DNA of 64,000 bases from Carnegiea gigantea. Lineage: Eukaryota > Streptophyta > Magnoliopsida > Caryophyllales > Cactaceae. The position numbers and the translations under genes are program-made. Positions 33,247-43,898 of this stretch are shown one piece after another. The stretch lies in contig JAKOGI010002427.1 in NCBI GenBank assembly GCA_029747015.1, positions 46,661 to 110,660 on the forward strand, written 5' to 3'. A model generated the notes under the pieces. That model was not told where the DNA came from, did no database searches, and was given only the letters and a program-made list of their open reading frames with translations. Each line of letters starts with the position of its first letter. The stretch's first letter is position 1.

Positions 33247-35615
33247 GTGGGTATGGCTCATACTCACAGTGCTTCACATAAGATAGTCTGGATCCTTGAT
33301 AGTGGTGCAACTGACCACATGGCAACCCTAGCAAGCAACTTGATTCGAGTAAAAAGTGGATCTGATAGATCCTGTATCAAATTGCCAACTCGTCATACAA
33401 CATCCATTGCCAGAGTACGGGATATGTATTTGCCAAATAACCTGGCATTGACAGATGTTCTTGTGGTCCCTGACTTCGAGTTTAATATCATGTCCATATC
33501 AAAGCTTTCCGAGGATAACAACTGTGTAGCGTTGTTTCATCCTGATTTTTGCTTAATTCAGGGCTTGACAACCACGGAGATCAAAGGTATAGGTAAAGAA
33601 AGAGGTGGTCTGTATGAATTTCTGGAAGTGCCTGCAGCCAACCTCTTGCACAACAACATTTGGAAGACCCTGACTGATATATCAAGCTTCAACTCTCTGA
33701 AAAATGATAGTGCTAGGAGTCTTGTTTCCTCAGCTTATGGTACAAGTGCTATACATCTATGGCACAACAGACTTGGGCATGTACCTTTAACTAAACTGCA
33801 ACATATGCCTGGTATTGCTGCTCCTAATACTAAAGCTTTGCATAAAGTATTTATCACCTGTCCCATGGCAAAATTTGCAAAACTGCGCCCTACCGTTTGA
33901 GTGACCATTATAGTGATGTACCTTTTGCTTTAATACATATGGGTATTTGGGGCCCGTTCAGGGCTGTGACTCAGCAGAAGTACAGATACTTCCTCACAAT
34001 TGTGGATGATCATAGTAGAGCCACATGGACTTATTTGTTGCAAAACAAATCCGAATATGGTACAGGTGCAATCCTCAGCTGAAGTCAAGACTGTTAGATT
34101 AGACAATGCTTTGGAATTTGATTCAGGCCCATGCATTCAATTTTTTGCCAACAGTGGCATAGTTCACCAAACTTCATGCATTGATCGACCTCAGCAAAAT
34201 GGCAGAGTCGAAAGAAAGCACAAGCATATACGGGAAATGTCAAGGGCATTGAGATTTCAGGCTAGCATGCCTTTGCAATACTGGGGAGATTGTGTACTAA
34301 CAGCTACTTATCTAATTAACAGGATACCTACACCTGTTATTCATAACAAAACTCCTTATGAGCTGCTTCTCTACCAAACCCCTAGCTATGATCATTTGAG
34401 GGTGTTTGGATGTCTGGCATTTGTAAGTAATCCAGTCAGACATCATGACAAATGTCAGCCCAGAGGCATTCCTTGCATTTTCCTTGGCTATCCCCCAAAT
34501 CAAAAAGGCTACAAGCTATTGAATATGCTCACCAAGAAAACATTTGTGTCACAAGATGTGCGGTTTTGTGAGCACATATTTCCATTTCAGAAGGGTAGTT
34601 TTGATGCATACATTAAGCCCATCCTAATCCCACCCCTGTGGAATCAAATTGGACAGAAGATTATCTGCTTGATATATGCTCTCAGTTTGACACTGATCCT
34701 ACAACTATCTCTCAAACTGATCACATGTCTCCTACTACCCCCTTCCCTCAGCCTTCCTCCAATCCCATCACAACCTCTGCACCCACACTCAGTGACCCAC
34801 GTATTAGCCACACTAAAAGTCTTCCAGCTCCACCATTGAGAAAATCTTCTAAGACCATCAAACCTCCGGCATGGCTCTCTGACTTTGTGGCTCAGGCTAG
34901 TACCTCCTCTGAAGGCCTTTCAATCTTGTACCCTATTAGTAGTTGTGTCAACTTGAGTGGCTTGAGTACATCACACAAAGCCTTTTTGTCAGCATTGGAC
35001 ACTATCGCTGATCCTGTATTCTTTTCTGAGGCTGTCCTAGATGCAAAATGGTGTCATGCAATGAATTTAGAGCTGAGAGCTTTGGAAGCCAATCAAACTT
35101 GGACTGCCACTACTCTACCTTCTGGAAAAGAGGCCATTGGATGCAAATGGCTATACAGGAAGTTCTATTCAGATGGAACCATTGAAAGGCACAAAGCTTG
35201 GTTAGTTGTCCTTGGTTGTAGACAACAATATGGTATAGATTACCAAGAAACATTTGCCTCTATGGCAAAAATGACAACAGGAAGAACTCTTCTTGCTATT
35301 ATTGCTTCAAAAAATTGGATAGCATTCCAAATGGATGTGTCTAATGCTTTCCTTCATGGAGATTTGGAGGAAGAGGTCTATAAGACCATGCCTTTGGGCT
35401 ATGCACACTTTGGAGTGGAAATTAGTCCTGCCTCTGCTGGAAGTGTTCTTAAGAGGGACAGATCTTAGGTCTGCAAACTCAACAAGTCTCTTTATGACTT
35501 GAAGCAAGCCTCTAGAGTATTATAGTTTTTCTTAGTCTAAAGCAGATTACTCCCTTTTCACCAAGAAGACTAATGACTTGTTTTCTTGCTGTTCTCATCT
35601 ATATCGATGACATGG
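33247..35615 (+). pseudogene. Copia Pol pseudogene: protease, integrase, partial RT
   Basis: The protease active site WILDSGATDHM is intact near 33290. The pre-integrase motif is LWHNRLGHVPLTKL. Integrase catalytic residues appear in VDDHSRATW, RLDNALEF and QQNGRVERKH, but the segment between the first two Asp residues is deleted (around 34060). Then come YLINRIPTPVIHNKTPYELL and the RT start CKWLYRKFYSDGTIERHK, YQETFASMAKM and MDVSNAFLHGDLEEEVY. A stop lies at 35466-35468. The RT catalytic YIDD is at 35600-35611, and the sequence leaves copia immediately after. RNase H and the 3' LTR are missing. At least four frame changes. Confidence 0.85.
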
Positions 35616-36504
35616 TGGTGACTAAGATTTTTTAACAACTCTAGGGTCCCAACTTGCAGCTAGCCCAATTTTCAGTTCAGGTCGGAAACTGGTCCCAAAT
35701 TCCAGAAGCCATAACTTGAGATCCTGACTTCAAAATTCAAAGATTTTGCCCATTTTGTACAGGTTGACTCATCCCCTACAATTTCTGTGTTAATCGTTTC
35801 TCCATATTCTGTCCACTTCTAGGTCAAAATCCTCAAGACTTCTACACTGTCATTGACTATCCCAATCTAGACAGTCCCCAGTAATTAATCCATAACTTAC
35901 ACAACCGAAGTTCGATTCCCTTGATTCAAAATCAGTAGTGTAAAGGACATCTGGGTAACTGCCCTAAAAATTTTAGAATTTTTGGACCAATAGAATGCCA
36001 TAGGTGAATTTTTAAAGTTGCGGAAAAATCTAGTCTCTAACCAGGGGCATCCCCCCCCCCCCAAATTCCATCTTTATTGGTTTTCTTCTAGCTCAATTCT
36101 CACAACATCGATCACACAGCCTTCCAACATCAACCCTACAAATCCTAAACCCCTTACCAATCCAAGTCGAGCAAAAGACCATAAATTTATTCAAAACAAC
36201 TATCGAACATCACCACTATGTTTAACTTCATCGGGTTTTGAAAAGGGAACAATTGAATCATCACACACCTCAAAGTGTAAATCTGAAAATTCGTAAAATT
36301 TGCATTAAAAGTTGTACACTCATACTTTTATCCGAAAAGGCCATAAAATAATGAAAAGGCTTTAGTTTTCTTCTCTTTTTGTGCATAGAACATGCATGGG
36401 AGATGGACTTGGGAATTTTGCATCTAACACTTACCAAAAGCATGAAAAGAAGGAAGGGTGGGGCGGCGGTGGCCACTGGTAGTGCTTGTGCAAGGGAGAT
36501 GAGA

Positions 36505-36586
36505 GGAAGAGAGAACGAGAGAGAGAGAAAAGAGAGAGAGAGAGGTGTGAGAGATAGAGGATGGAGAGAGAGAGAGAGAGAGAGGG
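36505..36586. repeat. (GA)n microsatellite
   Basis: GAGAGA-rich tract with interruptions inside the LTR-like region. Confidence 0.85.
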
Positions 36587-36694
36587 AAAAAAAATTTAAA
36601 GAGGCTAGGGTTTCTCTTCTCCTTCCCCCTTTCCCCTTACTCGACGGCTCCCCATAATTTCCCTACCCTTTTTCCCTCTTTTTAAAAAAAAAAA

Positions 36695-36785
36695 AAAACA
36701 GAAAAGAATACGGATACCAAGCCTCGAACCCATAACCTCTAGGAACCTTTGTAGGTGACTAACTATTCTACCACAAACCATTCCA
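36695..36785 (-). other. tRNA-like stretch
   Basis: On the minus strand TGGTAGAATAGTTAG is followed about 25 bp later by GGTTCGAGGCTTGG, resembling A and B boxes, and then a T-rich tail. It may be a SINE remnant or part of the surrounding LTR. Not a functional tRNA. Confidence 0.3.
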
Positions 36786-37034
36786 CTGATCTACTAACGC
36801 AACCAAAAAGTAAGTATTACGAACTCAAGCATACTAGGTCGGCCGAAATCATATCAAATTAAAAAAAATTTTACTATGTAAATAAATAAAAAGGAATAAA
36901 ACACCGGGGCTTCACAACTGTGCACTCAATGCATTTAATAGAGTCAACCCCTTAGCCAAAGGAATTTTGTTCAACATTATGATTGCAAGAGATTGACAGA
37001 TATACAGATTTATTGCTAGTTTAAAGACTAGAAA

Positions 37035-37670
37035 ATGAGCTTTGGAGCAGAAAATGAAGAAGAAAATAAGCTTTTTATTGCATGTGTTGACACTGACCGT
37101 AAACCAAGTGATTTATCATTCATAGACACCAGATGTTCGAGTCACATGATAGGAATTAAATCATTTTTCAAGAAGTTGGATGAGACACAAAAGATAAAGG
37201 TGCATCTTGGCAACAAAAGAGAGATGCAAGTTAAGGGCAAAGGCATAGTGGAAGTTAGCACAAACCCTAGAAAAGTAGAGGAGTTGCACAACGTGCAATC
37301 CGTTCCCAGCTAGGCTACAATTGTTAAAGTGTTGGACTGCTTATAACTCGTGGATATTCTGTTTTGTTTGATGAAAATGCATGTGTCATTACAAACAAGA
37401 AATTAAGCACAAACGTGCAAGCCAATATGACTGCAAACATAATGCTCCATTGGATGTTGCTAACATGGAGAGTTTTGCCTTGGCTGCAAGTACAAAGGAT
37501 GACCCAAGCAATGACATTTGAGGTATGGGCACCTCAATATCTAAGGCTTAAAGCTGCTAAATAACAAAGGTATGTTTCTTGGACTGCATAAAATATCTTG
37601 ATTTATGCGAGGGATGCATTTTGGGTAAACAAAATAGAAAGTCAGTCCTTATTGGAAAAGCGGTGGAGAG
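37035..37670 (+). pseudogene. Copia protease/pre-integrase fragment
   Basis: Plus-strand frame 37035-37313 reads LSFIDTRCSSHMIGIKSFFK (a copia protease with DTG changed to DTR), VHLGNKREMQVKGKGIVEV and LHNVQSVPS. Shifting frames then give the Gag-pre-integrase pieces HLNIQGLKLLNNKGM-like and CILGKQN-like. The active site and reading frame are lost. It abuts an oppositely oriented copia Gag start near 37680. Confidence 0.7.
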
Positions 37671-37679
37671 TTTCTAAAT

Positions 37680-37783
37680 GTATAGTTCTCCATCCTGTTC
37701 TTCCACCAACTGTAGTGTTGGCCATTGAAATAAGGTGGTCGAGTGATGGATTGGCCCTCGAGTATGCCTTGTGGTGTACTCAT
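37680..37783 (-). pseudogene. Copia Gag N-terminus (truncated)
   Basis: From the ATG at 37783 on the minus strand: MSTPQGILEGQSITRPPYF then NGQHYSWWKNRMENYI, the usual start of Sirevirus-type copia Gag. It breaks off after about 35 codons at the junction with the plus-strand copia fragment. PBS and LTR lie upstream. Confidence 0.75.
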
Positions 37784-37825
37784 TTTCAGAATCTCTCAAG
37801 GTGTTAACCTTTTAGAAGAGAACCT

Positions 37826-37837
37826 GCTCTGATACCA
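37826..37837 (-). promoter_or_regulatory. Primer-binding site (minus copia element)
   Basis: Minus-strand TGGTATCAGAGC, two bases after the LTR end at 37840. Confidence 0.85.
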
Positions 37838-37839
37838 CT

Positions 37840-38708
37840 TGTTGAATTCTAAGAGTACACGACCACAAGAGGGGGGTGAATTGTGGTGTCCGATTTTCGC
37901 CTATTTACTGACAAACAGCCTTAGACCCTGATTGCAGAGACTGTTTCTGAATGACGAACAGTCTTGGGCCTTGTTTGCAGCGGCTGTTCCCAATTGGTTC
38001 AGAAGCAAAAATCAAGTAGATAAATGCGGAAATAAAGCACACACGATTTTTACGTGGAAAACACCTCTAGCCCAACTGAGGTGTGAAAAACCACGACCTA
38101 CCTCGTGTAGGATTTAACCACTTCACTAACGGGCTGAACACGTTACAAAAGTAACACTCCTTGTTACAACTTGTAACCCACGTAACCTTCTTCTCTAAGA
38201 CAGGTTACACCACGTCCAAATCTCTCTAGATTGGACACGTCCAAAGTCCACACGACTAAGGACACACTCACTCACTTTTGATCTGAGATCAAGGATACAA
38301 AACACTTTACTGGGGTGCTTCTGACTTAAGCAGATGTAAGGTACAATGAAGTCCTAGAATGCCAATAGTTTTGAAAGCTCAATTTTTGCACAATCTTGTC
38401 ACGGTTTTTTTCTTTTGAAATGTAGTTTTAGAAAGCTCTCAATGCTCTGTGAAAAACCGATTTTTCCCTTGTGTATCTCTGCCGAAAGGAGTGAAAAGAT
38501 TTGTTGTGTGCTGATCTTTGTGTCACTGAAGCTTGGAACCTGTTCTTAAAACTTGTTCTCAACATTTAGTAGACAGAACAGGCAAGTAGGATCAATACAA
38601 ACAACTGTGTAGGACCTGTTTGGAGAGCTTGTTTGGAACAATATTACTCAAGCAAGTATGCTACACTTGGATTTGTTATCATCAAAACTTTATACAGTTA
38701 ATTCAACA
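37840..38708 (-). repeat. 5' LTR of minus-strand Sirevirus-type copia element
   Basis: 869 bp with perfect inverted ends TGTTGAATT and AATTCAACA. The minus-strand start (TGTTGAATTAACTGTATAAAG, then TTTTGATGATAACAAATCCAAG) resembles the start of the LTR at 20263, so the two are related families. CCCCCCTCTTGTGGTC near the U5 end is shared too. Confidence 0.85.
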
Positions 38709-39032
38709 AGGACGATGTAAAAAAAAAGGTAAAACTGTAATTTGAGGAAAAAAATAAAGTATATTGTATCTTATCTATATCCAATCCCAGGGGAATCAAC
38801 TTTCACATAACTTTCGATTTTCCAAACACTTCCCCTAGTAGCCCCTTCGCTCTACCCAAACGACCCCCTCCCCCATTCACTCCACCAAATGCCCCTCTTT
38901 TGCCTGCCAGATGCCAGCGATTGCTCAGGGCCAAACCACCACTCACTTAGGTCATCTACGACAACAACGCCTTAAGGCATGCTTCTCTTTGGGTAGACCT
39001 TAGATCTACTCCTTTCAAAGTCCCACAACTTA
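38709..39032. other. Gene-less stretch
   Basis: Flank between the copia LTR and the foldback MITE; nothing recognisable. Confidence 0.4.
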
Positions 39033-40307
39033 GGGCCTGTTCTTTTCGTGGGTCAATCCACATTTACCAACTTCAATCTACTTCAACCTACTTCAACCTA
39101 CTTCAACTTATTTCAACCCACTTGAAAAAAAAAAATACCAACTTCAACCCACTTCAACCTACCTCAGCCTACTTCAACCCACTTCAACCAACTTCAACCC
39201 ACCCCTTTCATAATTTTAATAATTTGTAAAGTATCATATGGGATTTATGGCCTATTGTTTTCGTGAGTACATTGGGTGGGGAAAAGGGTGAAATCGGTTG
39301 AAGTAGGTTGAGGTAGGTTGAGGTAGACTAAAGTTGGTATTTTTTTTTTGAGGTGGGTTGAAATAGATTGAATTAGATTGAAGTGGGTTGATGTAGGTTG
39401 AAGTGCGTTGAAATTGGTATATTTTGTATGTGGTGGATTGAAGTGGGTTAAAATAATGAGAATGAAACTGATGTGTGATAATTTATGAAGTTATCGAAAT
39501 TTTGTGAAATTTTTGTTCACTCTTTTTTTATTTTTATTTTTTATTGTTTATTGTTTATTTTTTATTGTTTATTTTTTATTGTTTATTGTTTATTTTTATT
39601 TTTTATTTTTATTTTTAATTTCTAATTTTTTTACTTTTTACTTTTAATTTTTAATTTTTCTTTTTTCTTTTTTATTTTTTACGTTGCTTGTTTTATTTTT
39701 TACTTTTTATTTTTTATTTTTATTTTTAATTTTTATTTTTTGAATAAAAAATTAAAAATTAAAAAATAATAAATTACAAAATAATAAATTTAAAAAATAA
39801 AAAATAAAAAATAAGAACCAAGAAATTAAAAAAATAAAAAATAAGAAATAAGAAATAAGAAATAAAAATAAGAAATAAAAATTTAAAAATAAAAATAAAA
39901 AGTACAAATAAAAAATAAAAAATAAAAAATAAAAAATAAAAAATGAAAATGAAAATAAAAAATAATAAAATAAAAAGATAAAAAGATAAAAAATAAAAAA
40001 AATGAAAAATAAAAAAATGAAAAATGAAAAATGAAAAATGAAAAATAAAAAATGAAAAATGAAAAATGAAAAATAAAAAAATAAAAAAAAAAAATAAAAA
40101 ATAAAAAATAAAAAATAAAAAAATAAAAAAATAAAAAAAAGAAAAATAGAAAAATAGAAAAATAGAAGAATGAAAAATAAAAAATAGAAAATGAAAAATT
40201 AAAAGTTAAAAAATCAAAAATTAAAAATTAGAAATTAAAAATTAAAAATGAAAAATGAAAAATAAAAAATAAAAAATAAAAAATAAAACAAATAAAAAAT
40301 AAAAAAT

Positions 40308-40341
<34 letters not shown>

Positions 40342-40660
40342 GAAAAAATATAAAAAATAAAAATAAAAATAAAAAATAAAAAAGAATAAACAAAAATTTC
40401 ACAAAATTTCGATAACTTCATAAATTATCACACATTAGTTAGATTCTTATTATTTTAACCCACTTCAACCCACCACATAAAAAATATACCAACTTCAACC
40501 CACTTCAACCGACATCAACCCACTTCAACCTACTTCAACCTATTTCAACCCACCTCAAAAAAAAAAAAAACCAACTTCAACCTACCTCAACCCACCTCAA
40601 CCTACTTCAACCTACTTCACCCTTTTACCCATCCTATTTACCCACGAAAAGAACAGGCCC
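39033..40660. mobile_element. Large foldback Tourist-like MITE
   Basis: The ends GGGCCTGTTCTTTTCGTGGGT and ACCCACGAAAAGAACAGGCCC are inverted copies, flanked by TTA on both sides (39030-39032 and 40661-40663), the PIF/Harbinger-type duplication. A second internal copy of the left end starts at about 39250 (GGCCTATTGTTTTCGTGAG). From there the arm TTGAAGTAGGTTGAGGT..., the block TGTGATAATTTATGAAGTTA (39474-39493) and a T-rich run are mirrored on the right as an A-rich run, the inverse block near 40410-40432 and ...ACTTCAACCTAC. Each arm is roughly 700 bp, making a hairpin of about 1.4 kb. No coding sequence. Confidence 0.8.
39520..40390. repeat. Strand-asymmetric AT low-complexity core of foldback element
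   Basis: The left part is TTTATTTTTTATTG-like, the right part AAAAATAAAA/AAAAATGAAA-like, turning over near 39740. The two parts can pair with each other. Confidence 0.9.
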
Positions 40661-40663
40661 TTA

Positions 40664-41023
40664 AATTAATTATCATAAAAAAAACTTAAATTAATAAAGA
40701 AAAATTGATATTTTTGATAAGATAATTATTTATGACATTTTATATAAAAATATTTATGATATTTTTAATTTTTTATTGAAGGAATTTTTATACGTATGCT
40801 TTTTACATAATTAATTTTTACATAATAATTTGTAAATTGTGAAAATTTTGAAGGAGATAAGTTGAAATTGGTTGAAGTGAATTGAAGCTGTTTGAAGTTG
40901 ATTGAAGTGTGTTGAAATTTATCGAAGTCAGAATTTTTTGTTGAAGTGGTTGACATATGTTGAAGTGGGTTTAAAGTTGTTTGAAGTTGGTATATTGGGA
41001 TTTACCAACAAAAAGAACATGCC
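40664..41023. mobile_element. Right-hand remnant of the same MITE family
   Basis: TTGAAGTGGTTGACATATG-type repeats lead to ACCAACAAAAAGAACATGCC followed by TTA (41024-41026), a mutated copy of the foldback element's right end. The left end is missing or unrecognisable. Confidence 0.55.
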
Positions 41024-41039
41024 TTAAGTGATTAAGATC

Positions 41040-42960
41040 ATATAATAATCTATTCCATTTCTAATAGCAGTCGTTCAAGTTGTTTCTAAGAAGAATGATA
41101 TAACTATGATTAGGAATGATACGAATGAGTATGTCACTGTTAGAGACCAGTATAGGTGGCATGTCCGTATTCACTATAGAAAATTGAATATAGCCACTAA
41201 GAAAGATAACTTTCCTTTGCCTTTTGTGAACCAAATGTTTGAGAGGTTAACTGGACATAGTTACTACTACTTTTTGGATGGTTGTTCTGGCTAAACCACC
41301 GTTATAGCACATGAGGACCAGACAAGAGCACTTTCACATGCTCCTTTGGTACTTTTGGCTTAGTAGAATGTCATTTGGTCTTTGTAATGCTCATGTCACT
41401 TTTCATTCAGTTACATGATTGAGCAATGCATTGAAGTATTTATGGATGGTTTTTCTGTATTTGGTTCCTCATTCGATAACTATTTAGTCAATCTAATAAA
41501 ATTTTTGCATAGATGCAATGAGGAGAATTTGGCTCTAAACTGAGGCAATTATCATTTTATGGTAAAGAAATGAATTTCACCTGATGGGATTGAAGTCGAG
41601 AAAGTAAAAATTGATTTGATTGCTAATATGTCCCCTTCCATTTGTATGAAAGATATTAGGCTATTGTTAGGGCATGTAGGATTTTATCTACAATTTATCC
41701 AAGATTTTAAAAAAATTGTCAAGACTTTGACCAGCCGTTAAGCCTAAGATGTGCCTTTCAACTTCTCTGAGTATCCTATGCCCTTCCATCTGAAGAGAGC
41801 CCTTCGAGCTGATGTGTGATGCTTCTTGTAAAGGTTGTTTTAGGACATATAGATAAAATCTCATGTCATATATTATGCTAGTCATACTTAGAAATTTGAA
41901 TGAGGCCAAATTGAAATACACCATGACTGAAAAAGGTTTTTTGGTAGTTGTGTTCAATTTTGAAAATTTTCGACCCTATTTGGTTGGTTGCCATGTGATT
42001 TTGCACGTTACACTTATGCATCTCTTCGTCTCTTCGCCAAGAAAGATGCAAAACCTAAATTATTTAGATGGATTTCGCTCTTACAGGAATTTGATTGTGA
42101 GATTTAGGATGGAAAGGGTTATGAGAACCTGGTTGCTAACCTCTTATCCCAGCTCATTGTACAAAAAGCAAAAGAGTCCCCTATTTTTCAGTGCTTCTCT
42201 AATAAGCAGGTACTTATGGTATGGTTCAATCTGCACCATGATAAGCTGACATTGTCAATTACTTAATGATTGGTGAGATACCTCTTGATTAAAGGAAGCA
42301 TAAAGAGATTGATTCTTTTATCTGTTGAAATTTTTCTATAGGGATGACCCTGTTTAAATTTTGTTTTGATCAGAGTTTTGAGAGGTGTATCCTTGATAAT
42401 GAGATTAGAAGTGTAGTTACTTTTTGTTACGACCAAACTTGTAGGGGGCATTTTAACGAGATGAAAACAGGTGTCAAAGTCCTTCAATGTGGTTTATATT
42501 GGCCTACCTTGTTCAAAGATGCCCATTTATATTCTAAAAGTTGCCCAAGGTGTCAACAATTTGAGAAAATCAGTAGAAGAGATATAACACCCTTCATCCC
42601 GATAATTATTCTTGACATATTTGATGTTTAGTGGATTGATTTTATGGAATCGTTTCCATCTTTTTTTTTAAGGAATGAGTATATTCTCTTTGGTGTAGAT
42701 TATGCATCTAAGTGATTGGAGGTTGTGCTGACCAGGACAATCGAGGCCAGAGTTGTTCTCAAATTCCTTAGGGAAAAAATTTTCTTTAGGTATGGCATGC
42801 CCAGGGCTATCATTAGTGACCAAGATGCTCATTTTGACAACTGCCCTTTTGATGCATGGTTGAAAGAGTACTCGATCATCCATCGTTTAGCCACCGCCTA
42901 TCATCCACACATTAATGGTAAGGTGGAAGTTTTCAATAGACAAATCACATGAACGAGTTC
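41040..42960 (+). pseudogene. Athila-like Ty3/gypsy Pol pseudogene (RT, RNase H, integrase)
   Basis: RT: YRKLNIATKKDNFPLPFVNQ and YYYFLDGCSG (41160-41290), then EVFMDGFSVFGSSFDNY, where the catalytic DD is DG. RNase H: NEAKLKYTMTEKGFLVVVF and FRPYLVGCHVI (41895-41995). Integrase: zinc-finger part with GHFNEM and KSCPRCQQF (42450-42560), and core residues in GVDYAS, ISDQDAHF and GKVEVFNRQI (42690-42945). Order RT-RH-INT defines gypsy; sequence style fits the Athila/Tat side. Many stops and frame changes; Gag and protease are missing, cut off at the MITE remnant on the left. Confidence 0.8.
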
Positions 42961-43898
42961 TTGTCAGGTCAGAATTGCAAAAGGTGTTGCTTTATGACTC
43001 AAGACTAAACATTTTTTCAGGTGAGTTGAGATCTCGTTGACCTAATCCTTTCATTATTTCTCATATTTTTTTCTTATGATGCTATAAAGATAGAGGATGG
43101 TACACATTTAAGGTGAAAGGATAAGCTACCTATAGAGGTGGGCGAAGTAGAGTATAATGCTCTACAAACCAGATTCTTATATGGAGATTAGCTTGGATAC
43201 ATCTAGCATTCAACCAAGTACTATTGTTCCTTTGCATAAAACTTTATTTTGTGTATATATTTTCTTTTCTTTTCTTTTCTTTGTTTTTATTTTGTGATTT
43301 TCATTCGTATACTTCTGCATGCAATAAGAACATTGCATTGTTCAAGTGTGGGGGTGAAAGCTTTTGTTTTTACTATTTTAAAAAATACGAAAAATAATTT
43401 TTTTCTCTTGTTTTACTTTGTTTTGGGGAATGTATACTATTTTGATTGGCCTGACCCTTTGTAATTCGCATTAGGTTGTATATAGTTAGGATATACATGA
43501 TAAAACTAGGTCCTAAGTGCAATATTCTGTGCCCCAATTCTAACCTCATCACTCCATTATAACTGTGAGTCAAATTCTTTACATATCACCATTTCTTAAG
43601 GTGTTAAACTATTAGGCTTTCATGTTTGATTTTCCCACTTGTCTTTGTGTAATTATTTTTGCTTTTGCTTTCAATTTGCATTCAAAGAAAATCGAAAAAA
43701 AGAGATTCATAGAGTCGAGAATGATATGCTACCCTTTGAGGCACGCGCCACTGAGTGTTATCCTTTGAGGTAATACTACTAATAAAAAAACCTACTTCTC
43801 ATGTCAGTGAGTCAAATAAAGCAATTTATGTCTTGTCAAGTGGGAATAAATCAAATGTTGATTAACCTAACTCCTAGGGTGATGGTACACTTGCAGAC
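42961..43898 (+). other. 3' noncoding internal region of gypsy element
   Basis: Contains CAAGTGTGGGGGTGAAAG (43343-43360), a purine-rich motif typical of the region after integrase in Athila-like elements, and a stretch (about 43690-43880) similar to 50420-50610 of the gag-only element (CCTTTGAGGTAATACTACTA). No frame. Confidence 0.5.

Larger units (their letters stand above)
35625..36916 (-). mobile_element. Possible gypsy-type LTR (minus) truncating copia RT
   Basis: The right end on the minus strand reads TGTGAAGCCCCGGTGTTTT, an LTR-like start known from plant gypsy elements. The block contains a C10-12 run (36050), a (GA)n tract and a tRNA-like piece, and has no coding frame. No matching LTR, PPT or TSD was found, so the left border is only where copia sequence stops. 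Confidence 0.35.

Noticed and set aside
39520..40390. CRISPR-like or satellite array
   Set aside because: The repeats are irregular A/T runs without constant repeat length or unique spacers, and the context is plant nuclear DNA. They are arms of the foldback element.
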